Below are positions 1 through 9,842 of a stretch of DNA of 64,000 nucleotides, piece after piece. Within the stretch, counting starts at the first letter, position 1. Each line of letters opens with the position of its first letter. The position numbers were made by a program, and so were the translations under genes. Source of the DNA: Semisulcospira habei (taxonomy: Eukaryota; Mollusca; Gastropoda; Semisulcospiridae); contig BTPG01000003.1 of assembly GCA_036245525.1 (NCBI GenBank), positions 193,111,021-193,175,020 of the forward strand, read 5' to 3'. The notes beneath the pieces are model-generated. The model was given only the letters and a program-made list of their open reading frames with translations. It ran no database searches and had not been told where the DNA came from.

Positions 1-1222
1 TTCACGCCGTTGTGCCACTTGCCCTCCTTGGGATGGAGTCACGCTCCGACTTCACGTACGGCAATCTCCGGAGCAGCGTTTTCAGCGGGGACGCACTCAG
101 CGCGACGGATGCTCCTAGAGTAGGAGCCCTCCATGGACCGGTGTACCGCAGCAGGCCCTCTTCCCCTTCGATACTTCAGTTTCTCCTGCTTCGGCGGCTC
201 CTGCTTTTCCCCGGATGACCTCCTTCACTGGGCGGCTCTCGCGACAGGAGAGTACATTTACGCGCCTTCACTCCTGGTGCCCCTTCGCTGTCGCAAGTCT
301 CGCCAACAGGGGCGTTCACCTGATACCAAGATGCTACTCAGCCTCCGGCGGACGGCCTCCGCTCTTAGGGACCCAGCTTCGGGTTAACGTTGGCGACGTC
401 TGGAGCTTCTCACCGTCTCTGACAGCACCGCATTCTACACCTTCCCGCTGAGCGGGACATGGTTCCTCGTCCATCCTTCTCGCCCAGTGGCCGGTGGTGC
501 TAGATCGAGACATCGCTGCCCGGCTGGGAGTCTACAGGGACTTCCGCAGGACCTGCCGACGCCTTCCCGAGTCGCGGCCAGCTTCTCTGCTCCGGGTGGA
601 CCTTCCTTCAGGACTTCTTCGCTGTTCGGAGTGGCTAGGATTCCCCCAGGATCCTCCCACGGGGCTTCGTCAGCCTCTCTGCTTCGCCTTCCCCGTTCAT
701 CTCTGCAGCCTGGAGCAGTCGTCGCCCTCCACCTCGTGGGAAGGCCTTTTGACTCGCCGAACCTACGGTGCTGCTTCCAAGATCCTGCTCCGGATCAAGG
801 TTGCGACGCGGGCCTGGGCCTGGTGAATTCGTGCTGTGGAATATGCTGATGGACCGCCGGCATCCTGACCTTCGGCAGATCACCACCACGTTTGATGTCT
901 GCAGCCCGGAGACCTCTTCTCCCATGCCTTGACGTTGCGCATCAAGCCTTCGCTGCGAGAGGTTCTCCACGCGGCGGTGGGACTCATCGCTATGGTTTGG
1001 ACACTCGACCGGACGAGCCTGCGACAGGAGGGACGTGTCCTGGGCGGCTGTTGGACTGATAGACGCATCTTCCTTGTGGACCGGACGGTTCCTCGGCGTG
1101 TGATCTATGTTCCCCGGCTCTCCACCAACTTCCTGGGCATCGTTACTGTTAGGGGCTACTGGACCAGGATCGCTGATGAGGACCGCCCCAGATCGACCGA
1201 CGCAGGTACCAACAGCTAAGCG

Positions 1223-1426
1223 ATGTGGCAGACCCTCACGACGTGGGAGTCTCACCGTTGGCGCCAGGAACTCCTAGTCTTGGCTGACATCTCCACCATC
1301 GTCGCCTACATCCAGCAACAGGGTGGGAACCGCCTTCCCTTGCTTGCATCCTGCTTCACCAGGCGTTCCGCTGGGGCGAGGATCGGGGCATCGCTCTTCG
1401 CGCGAGAGACATCCGGGGACCTCTGA
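1223..1426 (+). pseudogene. RNase H remnant of DIRS copy A
   Basis: WQTLTTWESHRWRQELLVLA...TIVAYIQQQGG parallels the RNase H segment of copy E ([20 protein letters not shown] then [10 protein letters not shown]). The Asp of the SDN motif is Ala-Asp shifted (LADIST), and flanks are frameshifted. Confidence 0.7.
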
Positions 1427-1594
1427 CTCTCTCCTGCGCTGCGGCCAGCTTCGCCACACCGGGTGGACGCTCTGGCCGGACTTCTTCCGGAGGACTGGGA
1501 CCAGTTGGGAGGCTCCCATGCTCGACCTCTTCGCGACGAGGTTGTATCTACGCCCCACGCACAAGGCTCAAGCTTCTGCGGCAGGCACTGTACC

Positions 1595-2660
1595 ATGGAC
1601 TTGGTGCGGCAAGCCCTCACCAGTAGAGGCTTCTCCAGGGCGGCGGTGAATGCTATCGCTACAGCATGCAGACCCTCGACCAGACGAGTTCTGAGGGAAG
1701 TGGCGAGCGCTGGGCGACTGGTGTGGCGACTTCCTCATCTTCCCCACAGATTGACGGTGCCCCAGCTGGCAGAGTTCTTCCTTGGCTCTTCAGCGACCAG
1801 CGTCGGGCGCCAATCACCATTCGGGGCTACCTCACCATGATCGCTGACACCTACCGGCAGTGGGGCCGACCCGACCCTGGTAGCTGCAAGATCTCGCCGG
1901 TCTCATGGCCCACTTCGGTTTTTGACGCCCGGCCTGTCGCTCCCTAGTCCAGACATGGGTGCTTAGGTGGCTCAACGCGGACTGCTTTGAACCTCTCCAG
2001 TTTGGCGCGGTTACCGGACGTGACACGGAGGACATGCTTCTTGTGGGCCCTCGCATCTGCGTCCAGGGTCAGTGAGCTCCACGCACTGTTGACACGATCC
2101 TCACGCTTGCAGTTCCATATGGACGGCTCTGTACAATGGTTACCTGACTCGGCCTTCCTAGCCAGGACGCGCTCTCCTTTGGCCGCCCCACAGATGATGC
2201 CTTTTGCCCTTTACGAGTGACGGACTCCACCCGGGAGACCAGACAGCAGGACCCGGTGTGAGCCTTACTGTGTACCTGCGCCGGACCAAGCCGCTGTGCA
2301 GGGGACGCACCCACCTATTTCTCCCTCTGTCCCCAGGTAGAATGACATCTCAGCCCAGACCATATCCTCCTGGCTCCAATGCGTGATTCGCTCCGCCTAC
2401 CAAGACCTCGCCCCCGACGCGGCCAAACGTCTAACGTCAGGGCACTCGAGGCCCGAGCCGCGGCCCCAAGCCCAGCATTCGACCGCTACTGCGCTGTCAA
2501 GGACTTGTGGCGGCAGTGGGATGGCGAGCTGAGACTACCTTCACCCGCTTCTACCTGGGGGAACTCTCCGGCCAGCGCCAGAACCGTTCGCTGGTTGGAG
2601 ACAACGCTGCGGCGCAACACTCCCTTCTGGCGCCCTCGGCGCCGTAGGTATCTTAGCTAA
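1595..2660 (+). pseudogene. Tyrosine recombinase remnant of DIRS copy A
   Basis: Segments in changing frames: [41 protein letters not shown]-like DNA, and [13 protein letters not shown] with the first catalytic Arg. Near 2445 the HEIR box of copy F has become HSRPEPR in a different frame, so the catalytic His/Arg pair is lost. Confidence 0.75.
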
Positions 2661-2764
2661 AATTATCGGGAGGTTGCTTAGGGAAGGGCGGGTCTGTTTG
2701 CCAATTTTCTGGGTGTAGGGATGCTTTAGCGGCACCCACCTCCTCTTCGGGATTCTTCCTATCA

Positions 2765-2856
2765 GTAATGCCATCGGTAATGTGTTTTGAGGAAACAAAT
2801 GTATTTTTCTTTAAAATGTATTTTTTCGAAAAATACTTAGCGATGGCATGACTCGG
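2765..2856. repeat. Internal complementary region of DIRS copy A
   Basis: TAATGCCATCGGTAATG ... ATACTTAGCGATGGCATGA forms a ~90-bp palindrome equal to the element's right and left extremities joined. This matches the internal complementary region known from DIRS-1. Confidence 0.75.
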
Positions 2857-3118
2857 ATGTCCCTCCCACCTGCCCCGCTTGCCGCTGGTCCACTAAGAAA
2901 CTAACTGGCGAGTACCCGGTGAGCTTGTACCCAGATGGGATGGAAGGGAGGCTACTCTGGTTACTGCCTAGGCTATGGCGCCCCTCGCCTGCCAACACTC
3001 CCATATACGTACACAACCAAATTTTGGCTAAAATTAGGCTAGCTAGGTAACATTCCTATCAGTATTGCCATCGGTAAGTATTTTTCGAAAAAATACATTT
3101 TAAAGAAAAATACATTTT
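2857..3118. repeat. Right terminal repeat of DIRS copy A
   Basis: Runs from GACTCGGATGTCCCTCCCACC to the AT-rich end AAAGAAAAATACATTTTCAG and resembles the right end of copy F. Its left partner is outside the window. Confidence 0.65.
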
Positions 3119-3151
3119 CAGAGGACAAACACACAAATGTTGGAATTTTAG

Positions 3152-3225
3152 TAATAATAATAATGAAGATTTGTTAAGCGCTTATTCTAAAAATAGCAAG
3201 CGCTGACCGTGGGCCTTAGGGCATT
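3152..3225 (-). mobile_element. LINE 3' tail fragment
   Basis: AATAATAATAATGA followed by TTGTTAAGCGCTTATTC resembles the reverse complement of the GCGCT...ATTATT 3' tails of L2/CR1-like LINEs seen at 31985 and 37372. Confidence 0.45.
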
Positions 3226-3277
3226 GGGTCTTAGGGCCTTGACCTTGGGCTTAATAAACTAACTTTGTGTGCTTCAG

Positions 3278-3395
3278 GTGAACAAGCCTGCTGCCTTCAT
3301 TGTGAATTTCAACGGTGCCAAGGGAAAACTGACTGCTCATGTCGTGTCCCCATCTGGCGCTCAGGAGGAGGCCCTTGTACAGGAAGTAGATGATG
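3278..3395 (+). CDS. FLN: Filamin exon: start of repeat 22 as seen here
   Basis: Begins [16 protein letters not shown], matching the A-B strands of filamin repeat 22. Acceptor TTCAG at 3273-3277 and donor GTAAGT at 3396. It ends after the first base of a Gly codon completed by the next exon. Confidence 0.93.
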
Positions 3396-6300
3396 GTAAG
3401 TTCCCCTTTCGATTTTCTTTTTTCTTTGTTTGGGCAGTTATCTCTCCCCTGCCATTGTTATCCAATAAAAATCTTGTGGTTGTATTCCAATCTGTTTTTT
3501 TAGAGGGTACTGGTGAAACAGAATTCTGTAAACTGAAAATCTTGTAGACATAAATTTTCACGTTTTCAAATTTGAACCCTTCTAAACGCCAATAACAAAA
3601 TATAAATTTCAGGTTTAGAATGCTTAGAAAATGAAAAAAAATCAGATTAAATCTAAGGGGCCCCTGGACCCCAGATTGTTATTTTGTTATTTCATAATTG
3701 AAAACTGTAACTTTATTTGAAAATAATCCAAAGTATAAACATTGTGCTTCCTATCACCCTATTTTATTCCAGTTAGTTTTTGATAAGTTAACCCTTTTCA
3801 TCCTGATACACTATAGCTTGTAATAAATTTGACTATTATAGTTCAAGGGTGGTGCCAGAATAGCTTGGCGCCTCGGCGCCAAGCTATTCTGGCTCCCCCC
3901 TTGAACTAAAATGCTTGATCTATCTCTAAATCTGTAATGTAGCCTTCATAGGACAAAAGCAATAAAAAAAAAAATCAGCTTCAAGAAGGAATGGGTTAAT
4001 ATAAGACCTCTCTGTCTCCAGGTCAGTTTGCTGTGCGGTTTATCCCCCATGAGAATGGCCTTCACTACGTCCACGTGCTGTTCGATGGCTACCACATACC
4101 CGACTCCCCATTCAGGATCATGGTGGGCAAGGTCGATGCTGCTGATGCCGGCAAGGTCACTGCCTATGGCGACGGTCTTCACACTGGAAAGACAGGTTAG
4201 TTTGCTGATTACATTCACCCCCTTGGCTGTTGGCAGAGTTTTTTTGTCGCCATGATTCCTGCAGGAATCATTGCGGGAAAAAAAAAGCACCACTGACAGC
4301 CTAGAGGTTAACATGTAGGTTGTGACAACACTTTTTCGGAGGTCCTGACTGCACTTTTTCTGCATATATTACTTTGCTTCAAGCAAAATTGGGATCTAAC
4401 AGCAAAGTTGTATCCTCTAGTGTTTTGCTATATCTGAAGTTAACTGTATTTACAGTCTGTTCCAAAGTTGTATCCTCTAGTGTTTTGCTATATCTGAAGT
4501 TAACTGTATTTACAGTCTGTTCCAAAGTTGTATCCTCTAGTGTTTTGCTATATCTGAAGTTAACTGTATTTACAGTCTGTTCCAAAGTTGTATCCTCTAG
4601 TGTTTTGCTATATCTGAAGTTAACTGTATTTACAGTCTGTTCCAAAGTTGTATCCTCTAGTGTTTTGCTATATCTGAAGTTAACTGTATTTACAGTCTGT
4701 TCCAAAGTTGTATCCTCTAGTGTTTTGCTATATCTGAAGTTAACTGTATTTACAGTCTGTTCCAAAGTTGTATCCTCTAGTGTTTTGCTATATCTGAAGT
4801 TAACTGTATTTACAGTCTGTTCCAAAGTTGTATCCTCTAGTGTTTTGCTATATCTGAAGTTAACTGTATTTACAGTCTTTTCCAAAGTTGTATCCTCTAG
4901 TGTTTTGCTATATCTGAAGTTAACTGTATTTACAGTCTGTTCCAAAGTTGTATCCTCTAGTGTTTTGCTATATCTGAAGTTAACTGTATTTACAGAAGTT
5001 AACTGTATTTACAGAAGTTAACTGTATTTACAGTCTGTTCCACTTATAACAAGGTCGGATATAACAAAAGTCAGATATAACAATACATTTTTTTTTAACC
5101 TTTTTAGCTCCAAGGTCCCATTTGTCAAATTTGGAAGTGTTGCCTAATGACTATGTACCAGTTACAGGAGATGGATTGACCATGATAATTCAAGGGTAGT
5201 GCCAGATTAGCTTGGCGCCTTCATCTGGCACTACCCTTGAATTATCATGGTCAATCCATCTCCTGCTGTAGGGACTTGGGGCCAAAAGGGTTAAGATCCC
5301 AACAGCTATCTTTCTACGTAAATGACTTCGCTTTTAACAAACTTCAGATCTGACAACAACAAAAACTGGGTCCCCTGTGATTTGTTTTATCTGCAGTTTA
5401 CTGTATGTTCAGTTAAAAAAAATGAATTTACCGTCATTTCACCGTTCACTTGTTAACCCTTGTGCTGTCGGTAGCACTTTTGGTCGTGATGATTCCGACA
5501 GGAATCGTCCCAACCAAAAGGGCCTCCAACAGCCAAAGGGTTAAAGCTGTCCATATACCATGTACTGGGTGGTTTTAGCATTCCCAGGAAAACACTACAA
5601 TAATCTATCACATGGTATGTGGTGGGCTTTTGATGACAGCTGTGTTCCGCCGTTCTAAAAGTTCTTTGTTCATTTACAGGCCAGCTGTCCAAGTTCATCG
5701 TGAACACAGTGAATGCCGGAGCCGGAGCGCTGGCGGTGACAGTGGAAGGCCCCAGCAAAGTAGAACTGGAATGCAAGGAGGTGGAAGAGGGTTACGAGTT
5801 CACGTACCGCCCCAAGGCCCCCGGTGACTACCTGATCACCATCCGATACGCGGGCGTCAACATCGCTGGTAGCCCCTTCAAGGCCCGAGTTGAAGGTAAT
5901 ACTGCCGCTACTAATAGTAATAATGATCAATCGATGTTATTTTTCTGTTTTAAATCCAGAAAACACACTGCAGAACCTGTTTCAAGTGACCACCCTTAGA
6001 AGAGATGACCTGTTATTAAAGACCATCATTCAGGTGGCTGTAGGTGACACATTTTGTCCTCCAGGACTTCTCTTGAGAGAGCACCTGTCTTTTAACCCTT
6101 TTCATCCTGATACACCCATTGCTTGAAACAAATTTGACTGTGACAGTGCGAGGGTGGTGCCAGAATAGATGGGCACCTAAGGCACTAAGCTATTCTGGCA
6201 CCACCTTTGAACTGAAATGCTTGATCTATCTTCTATGCTGTAGTGTAGCCTTCAAAGGGCTGTAAGCAAATTTGTTAAAAATCAGCCTCAGGATGTAATG

Positions 6301-7991
6301 TGTTAAGACCTCTTTTTTCTTGTCAACAGGGTGATTGCTCAAAACAGGTGCTAATGTACCTGAGATTATCATAACTCATCAGAACTCATAATTCATCGTG
6401 TAATTACATACTTGCGCTGTCTGTTCAGGTGCTGGTCAGGCAAGCAGCGTGCAGGAGCATGCCTCCGTTGTCGTGGAAACTGTCACCAAGACATCCACCA
6501 CAACCAAGTTCAGTGGCATCCAGAAATTCTCCTCTGACGCCAGCAAATGCGTTGCCAAGGGCAACGGCCTAACCAAAGCTTTCCGCTCGAAGACTACTAC
6601 CTTCACAGTTGACACCACAGGAGCAGGTAAGAATGCTTTAAGAATTAACTCATTACAGTTGTGCAGTATCTGGATGCAGCACGTTCCGCATGTGTTTTCT
6701 GATTCTTTTGGGAAGATGAATTTGCAGCTGATAATGATAGTTCAAGTGTAGTGCCAGGTTAGCTTGATGCATAGGCGCAAGCTAATCTGGCTCTAGCCTT
6801 GAACTATCAGGGCCAAACCCACACTGGTTGTCGCCCTTGATTTGCAACTGCATATATCAGTGCAGCAATCTAGGGAGACAGCCAGTAGGAGTCCAAAATA
6901 GCTCAGGCGGTTAAACGTCGGAGCCGGAGAGCGAAGGGAATCGCCGGGTCGTGGGTTTGAATCCCGCCCCGGTAGCTGGACTCACAATCCAGGGGGGAAA
7001 AAACAGATTTGTTCAATAGCATGTCCGTTCAAAGGTCCTGTTAAATCAAAGTGGCACAGTTGGAGTGCGCCTGAGTTGATCAGTGTTCAGGTCGTACTCC
7101 ATAGGCAATAGATTTCCCTGTTCCCCATAACCTGCATGTCAGGGCTGTCCATGATCACCTCGGTGCTGTGGACGTTAAACCCGAACTAACCAACCCGAGA
7201 CAGCCAGTGAGGGCCAACCCATCTCCTGCTGTGGTGTCTGTAGGGGGAATGTGTTTATTTTTTTAATTCAGTGTACCCTGTAACTCCTTACATCCTGAAG
7301 ATACAATTTTATTTTGTACTTTTTAGATATCCTTTGTCATTGAGGCTGGCATTACAGTTCAGGAGACCGATCGACCATGATAGTTCAAGGGTGGTATCAG
7401 AATAGCTTGGTGCCTACAGGAGCAAAGCTATTTTGACACCACCCTTAAACTATCATGGTCAATCCATATCCTGTCGAGGCATGTCAGGCTTTATGGGATA
7501 GTGACTGTAACAGTTGTGGGAGATGAATTTAATGCAACAGTGATATCAATGAAGAGTTTACTTTGTGCTTATCCCATATGCAAATTGCCACTGATTTTTA
7601 GTCATAAATGTGCGCTATTTGAAGGCAGAACATAGCAGGTCACCAAAATCTGCATCCCTGTTTTCTACCACTATTTGAAGAGAGAAAAAAGTGTTTTAGT
7701 GAGTGTATTTCAACCATTTAAAACTGAACTTTTGTCCTGCTAAATTCTTTTTCTTTCTTTGTTCTGCTTTGTTACCCACACATAACATCTATCCTATTTT
7801 CAGGTAACAACATTCTGTACGTGGGAATGAAGGGTCCCAAGTCACCAGTTGACGAGCTGACAGTAAAATTCATGGGTAACAACCAGTACACTATCAACTA
7901 CACCGTCAAACAGGTCGGCCAGTATATCCTGATTGTGCGCTGGGGCGAAGAGGACATCCCAGGCTCACCCTTCGCTGTCGAAGTCGTCTAA
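3278..7991 (+). CDS. FLN: Filamin, C-terminal part (repeats 22-24), five exons
   Basis: Filamins cross-link actin and scaffold membrane receptors; they dimerise through the last Ig-like repeat. Five exons (3278-3395, 4022-4195, 5680-5895, 6429-6626, 7804-7991) join in frame with GT-AG borders and all internal junctions in the same phase (one base, then two). The translation carries the typical filamin strand-G signature three times: [16 protein letters not shown] and IPGSPFAV. By comparison with vertebrate filamins the order is end of repeat 22, repeat 23, a ~30-residue hinge 2, then repeat 24 starting near [11 protein letters not shown]. The TAA at 7989-7991 ends the protein right after the last strand, as in the family. 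The first exon here begins in phase 0 after an acceptor at 3275-3277, so the N-terminal majority lies to the left of the window, beyond a DIRS-like element that fills the preceding intron. Family identity is very sure; which paralogue is not determined. Confidence 0.95.
3788..3999. mobile_element. Hairpin MITE (family alpha) bounded by TTAA
   Basis: TTAACCCTTTTCATCCTGAT at the left and ATGGGTTAA at the right. The centre is a near-perfect hairpin, TAGTTCAAGGGTGGTGCCAG...GAACTA. It lies in the filamin intron and ends 22 nt before the 4022 exon. Confidence 0.75.
4022..4195 (+). CDS. FLN: Filamin exon: end of repeat 22, start of repeat 23
   Basis: Reads [11 protein letters not shown]...[11 protein letters not shown], then [16 protein letters not shown], which opens repeat 23. 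The acceptor tract CTCTCTGTCTCCAG lies just 22 nt downstream of a hairpin MITE that ends at 3999. The donor is GTTAGT, weaker than its neighbours. Confidence 0.93.
4216..4311. mobile_element. Hairpin MITE (family gamma)
   Basis: GATTCCTGCAGGAATC forms the loop end of a hairpin flanked by CCCTTGGCTGTTGGCAG and its diverged complement ACTGACAGCCTAGAGGTTAA. Confidence 0.6.
4402..5034. repeat. 60-bp tandem satellite, about ten units
   Basis: The unit AAAGTTGTATCCTCTAGTGT... repeats with an exact 60-bp period and almost no divergence (one G-to-T seen at 4877), ending in three partial units. It sits inside a filamin intron. Because 60 is divisible by three, both strands stay open through the array (215 and 188 codons), which is not evidence of coding. 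The flank contains ATAACAAGGTCGGATATAAC, like a pogo/Tigger-type end, which may be the source. Confidence 0.95.
5095..5294. mobile_element. Hairpin MITE (family beta) bounded by TTAA
   Basis: TTAACCTTTTTAGCTCCAAG...GGGGCCAAAAGGGTTAA, with a central hairpin GATAATTCAAGGGTAGTGCC / GGCACTACCCTTGAATTATC. One hairpin arm is shortened. Confidence 0.75.
5453..5544. mobile_element. Hairpin MITE (family gamma) bounded by TTAA
   Basis: TTAACCCTTGTGCTGTCGGT...CCAACAGCCAAAGGGTTAA, 92 bp, self-complementary along its length with a GATTCCGACAGGAATC loop. Confidence 0.8.
5680..5895 (+). CDS. FLN: Filamin exon: core of repeat 23
   Basis: Encodes [20 protein letters not shown] through PFKARVE, the bulk of repeat 23, including the conserved NAGAGAL and [11 protein letters not shown] blocks. 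Acceptor TTTACAG at 5673-5679, donor GTAATA at 5896. Codon use is GC-richer than the surrounding intron. Confidence 0.94.
6092..6306. mobile_element. Hairpin MITE (family alpha) bounded by TTAA
   Basis: Same architecture and similar sequence as the element at 3788-3999, in the next-but-one filamin intron. Ends TTAACCCTTTTCATCCTGAT and GGATGTAATGTGTTAA. Confidence 0.75.
6429..6626 (+). CDS. FLN: Filamin exon: hinge 2 and start of repeat 24
   Basis: A Ser/Thr/Val-rich hinge ([19 protein letters not shown]) precedes [12 protein letters not shown], the start of the dimerisation repeat. The hinge in this family separates repeats 23 and 24. Donor GTAAGA at 6627. Confidence 0.93.
6730..6815. repeat. 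Hairpin element, interrupted by the SINE
   Basis: GATAGTTCAAGTGTAGTGCC and its complement GGCTCTAGCCTTGAACTATC form a hairpin. The outer MITE sequence resumes after the SINE at 7209 (CCCATCTCCTGCTGTGG). Confidence 0.65.
6887..7196 (+). mobile_element. tRNA-derived SINE with 12-bp target duplication
   Basis: The head has an A-box-like TAGCTCAGGCGG and a B box GGGTTTGAATCCC, as in a tRNA-derived Pol III promoter. The body ends in GGTGCTGTGGACGTTAAACC and an AACTAACCAACCC tail. Direct copies of GAGACAGCCAGT at 6875-6886 and 7197-7208 are its target-site duplication. It sits inside a hairpin-MITE region of the filamin intron, so it is younger than that element. Confidence 0.85.
7365..7475. repeat. 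Hairpin element (family alpha)
   Basis: GACCATGATAGTTCAAGGGT...ACCCTTAAACTATCATGGTC inverted pair in the last filamin intron. Confidence 0.7.
7804..7991 (+). CDS. FLN: Filamin terminal exon: repeat 24 and stop
   Basis: Encodes [18 protein letters not shown], then [20 protein letters not shown] and [10 protein letters not shown], then TAA. This matches the dimerisation domain at the extreme C terminus of filamins. Acceptor CTATTTTCAG at 7794-7803. Confidence 0.95.
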
Positions 7992-8084
7992 AAACGATGG
8001 GCTGATATAGACTTTAACAAATTTGTAAAACTGCTTTGTGAGATCAGCATCTGAAGAATTGCTGGCCTCATGTTCCACTTTGAC

Positions 8085-8171
8085 CTTTTGGCTGTTAGTA
8101 GCTCTTTCTGTCAAGGTGATGCCAACAGGTACAATACAATAGATAGTACTACCAACAGCCAAATGGTTAAA
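8085..8171. repeat. Hairpin element (family gamma) in the filamin 3' region
   Basis: CTTTTGGCTGTTAGTAG and its complement CTACCAACAGCCAAATGGTTAA flank a short loop. It begins about 95 nt after the filamin stop. Confidence 0.6.
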
Positions 8172-8780
8172 AAAATTGAAAAACTGTTGTGAGATGCAAA
8201 CAAACTAAACTCTTGTCCCTTATTCTTTTGTTTCCATTGCTGGCATCGGCTAAACACTCATTGTCAGTCACAAAGGATGCACACAAATTATCAGAGATTG
8301 GTTGACTGTAATAACTCAAGAGTGGTATTTAATTAGTTTGTTGCCTCCTGGTGACAAGCTAAGCAAGCATTCCCCTTGAGCTGTCTCTGTGATTTGGCAA
8401 TGGAAATAAGAATGAGGGCTGTGGTTTTTTTTATCATCTGACTGGTCCTCTGTCCATCTGATTGTTGCCTTGTGGAAAAACCGTCCGGACCTGTGCATCT
8501 ATCTTTGTTGGACAAAGAAAGTGTGATCTTGTTGAATTTGGAAAATTTATAATGACGATGTATTCTTTTGATAGAAAGTTGCTTAGTTGATACATCAGAT
8601 ATATGAGATATTTTGAAAAATGTTGGATTTTATTAGATCTTTTGTGGCTTTCATTTTGCACAGAAATATGCCATGAATAGGCAATTATATTTTGTTATTC
8701 TGAGAAATAAGATAAATGTGAAAACTTTTCGAGCAACGCAGATTGTGAAATGCTTTTTGGAATATCGGCATTCAGAACCT

Positions 8781-8900
8781 GGGGTCAGTTGCATGAGTGG
8801 GCTTAGTCCTGCGCCAGCCACTAAGCAAGGTGCTCCACTATAGCGGAGCATCTTGCTTAGTGGCTGGTGCAGGACTACGCTCACTCGTGCTACTGGCCCC
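8781..8900. mobile_element. Hairpin element (family epsilon)
   Basis: GGGGTCAGTTGCATGAGTGG...CTACTGGCCCC, nearly perfect 120-bp palindrome centred on CACTATAGCGGAG. A second copy is at 60645-60770. Confidence 0.75.
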
Positions 8901-9515
8901 ATATTTACTATTCCACAAGGTCTGTTCTGTCTGTGATTTTGGTCATTACAGCTGTAGGCTGTAAGTTCATAAATCACAGACCAGTGCACTGGTCTTGCCA
9001 CAAATTTGGGCTGTCAACATTCGGGCTTAACTGCGTCAAGGTTGTCCAAATATTTGTAGGGCCAGTCAGTTACAGTGCTGTACCAACAAGGTACCTAAAA
9101 CCACATGGCTTCGTTGTCACCACCTTGCCAAGTAAACACTGGTTACAATTTTGTTGCTTGTACAAAACGTGTGTGCGTTTCTGCTGTTCTAGCTTAGCAA
9201 TAATGGTGGAATTTTACCCCCCAGCGCATGCAGCCACTGGTATTGTTCACAGGAAAACCTGTGGCTGCATGCACAAGTGAGGTATACTTCACTTGTTACG
9301 ATGGTTATATGCATCTGAGAGAATGGATTTGTAATGGGAAAATATGAAATGTAACCTTTTGATAAATTGTTTGTGCATGTTCTTTAACGCACATTAGTCG
9401 TTAGAATTTCTATTTTCACGCTGCAGAGAAACGTTTAGCTGCTTTGTTTCTGTGATTTTGAGAGTGATCATTTGTCTTGTTTCTTTGAGACAGGTAAATA
9501 CATGCCTTAAAACTG

Positions 9516-9521
9516 AATAAA
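9516..9521 (+). promoter_or_regulatory. FLN: Candidate polyadenylation signal of filamin
   Basis: A canonical AATAAA about 1.5 kb after the filamin stop, in AT-rich DNA. Use is not demonstrated. Confidence 0.35.
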
Positions 9522-9652
9522 ATGCTCTTGCCTAAGGTGCTGATAGTTTGCGGAAACAAACCTTGCATTTGTTTGGCATTTGTGTCCTAGTCTGGCATTT
9601 GGGACCTCATGGTGCTGAGCCATAAGGTCCTAGATCACAGGCCAGCACCCAG

Positions 9653-9842
9653 TTAACTCATTCAGTCCCAATACACCTCAGCAAGATATGGATTCACCAT
9701 GAGTTCAAGGGTGGTGCCAGAATAGCTTGCTATTCTGGCACCACCCTTGAACTATCATGGTCGATGTCTCCTGCAATGTACTCCAGTCCTCGGAAGACAA
9801 CTAAAAAAAAAAGGGTATTTCACACCTGGGACACAATGGGTT
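9653..9842. mobile_element. Hairpin MITE (family alpha/beta) bounded by TTAA/TTAT
   Basis: TTAACTCATTCAGTCC...GACACAATGGGTTA with a central hairpin GTTCAAGGGTGGTGCCAGAA and exact complement. Confidence 0.7.

Larger units (their letters stand above)
1..3118 (+). mobile_element. DIRS-like retrotransposon copy A, left end outside the window
   Basis: Contains an RNase H remnant, a tyrosine recombinase in several frames, an internal complementary region and a right terminal repeat, all in plus orientation. It occupies the filamin intron before the repeat 22 exon. The terminal AT-rich motif GGTAAGTATTTTTCGAAAAA is shared with copies D to G. Reading frames are broken many times, so it is not autonomous. 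The region 1-1220 is only weakly similar to other copies. Confidence 0.8.
7992..9540 (+). other. FLN: Candidate filamin 3'UTR
   Basis: The stretch from the filamin stop to an AATAAA at 9516-9521 is AT-rich and lacks coding potential on either strand. It holds two hairpin elements (8085-8171 and 8781-8900), so if transcribed the mRNA would carry long stem-loops. The 3' end is inferred from the signal only; another AATAAA-like site lies near 10.88 kb. Confidence 0.45.

Noticed and set aside
635..1255. 206-codon minus-strand frame
   Set aside because: Antisense to DIRS copy A remnants, GC-rich by composition, no recognisable motif.
4374..5021. Long open frames on both strands (215 and 188 codons) with a repeated peptide
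   Set aside because: They are products of the 60-bp satellite, whose period is a multiple of three; no splice or coding context.
4402..5034. CRISPR-like array
   Set aside because: Units are head-to-tail identical with no variable spacers, and the DNA is eukaryotic.
6895..6985. Functional tRNA gene
   Set aside because: A and B boxes are present but the segment does not fold into a sound tRNA and continues into a SINE body with a target duplication.
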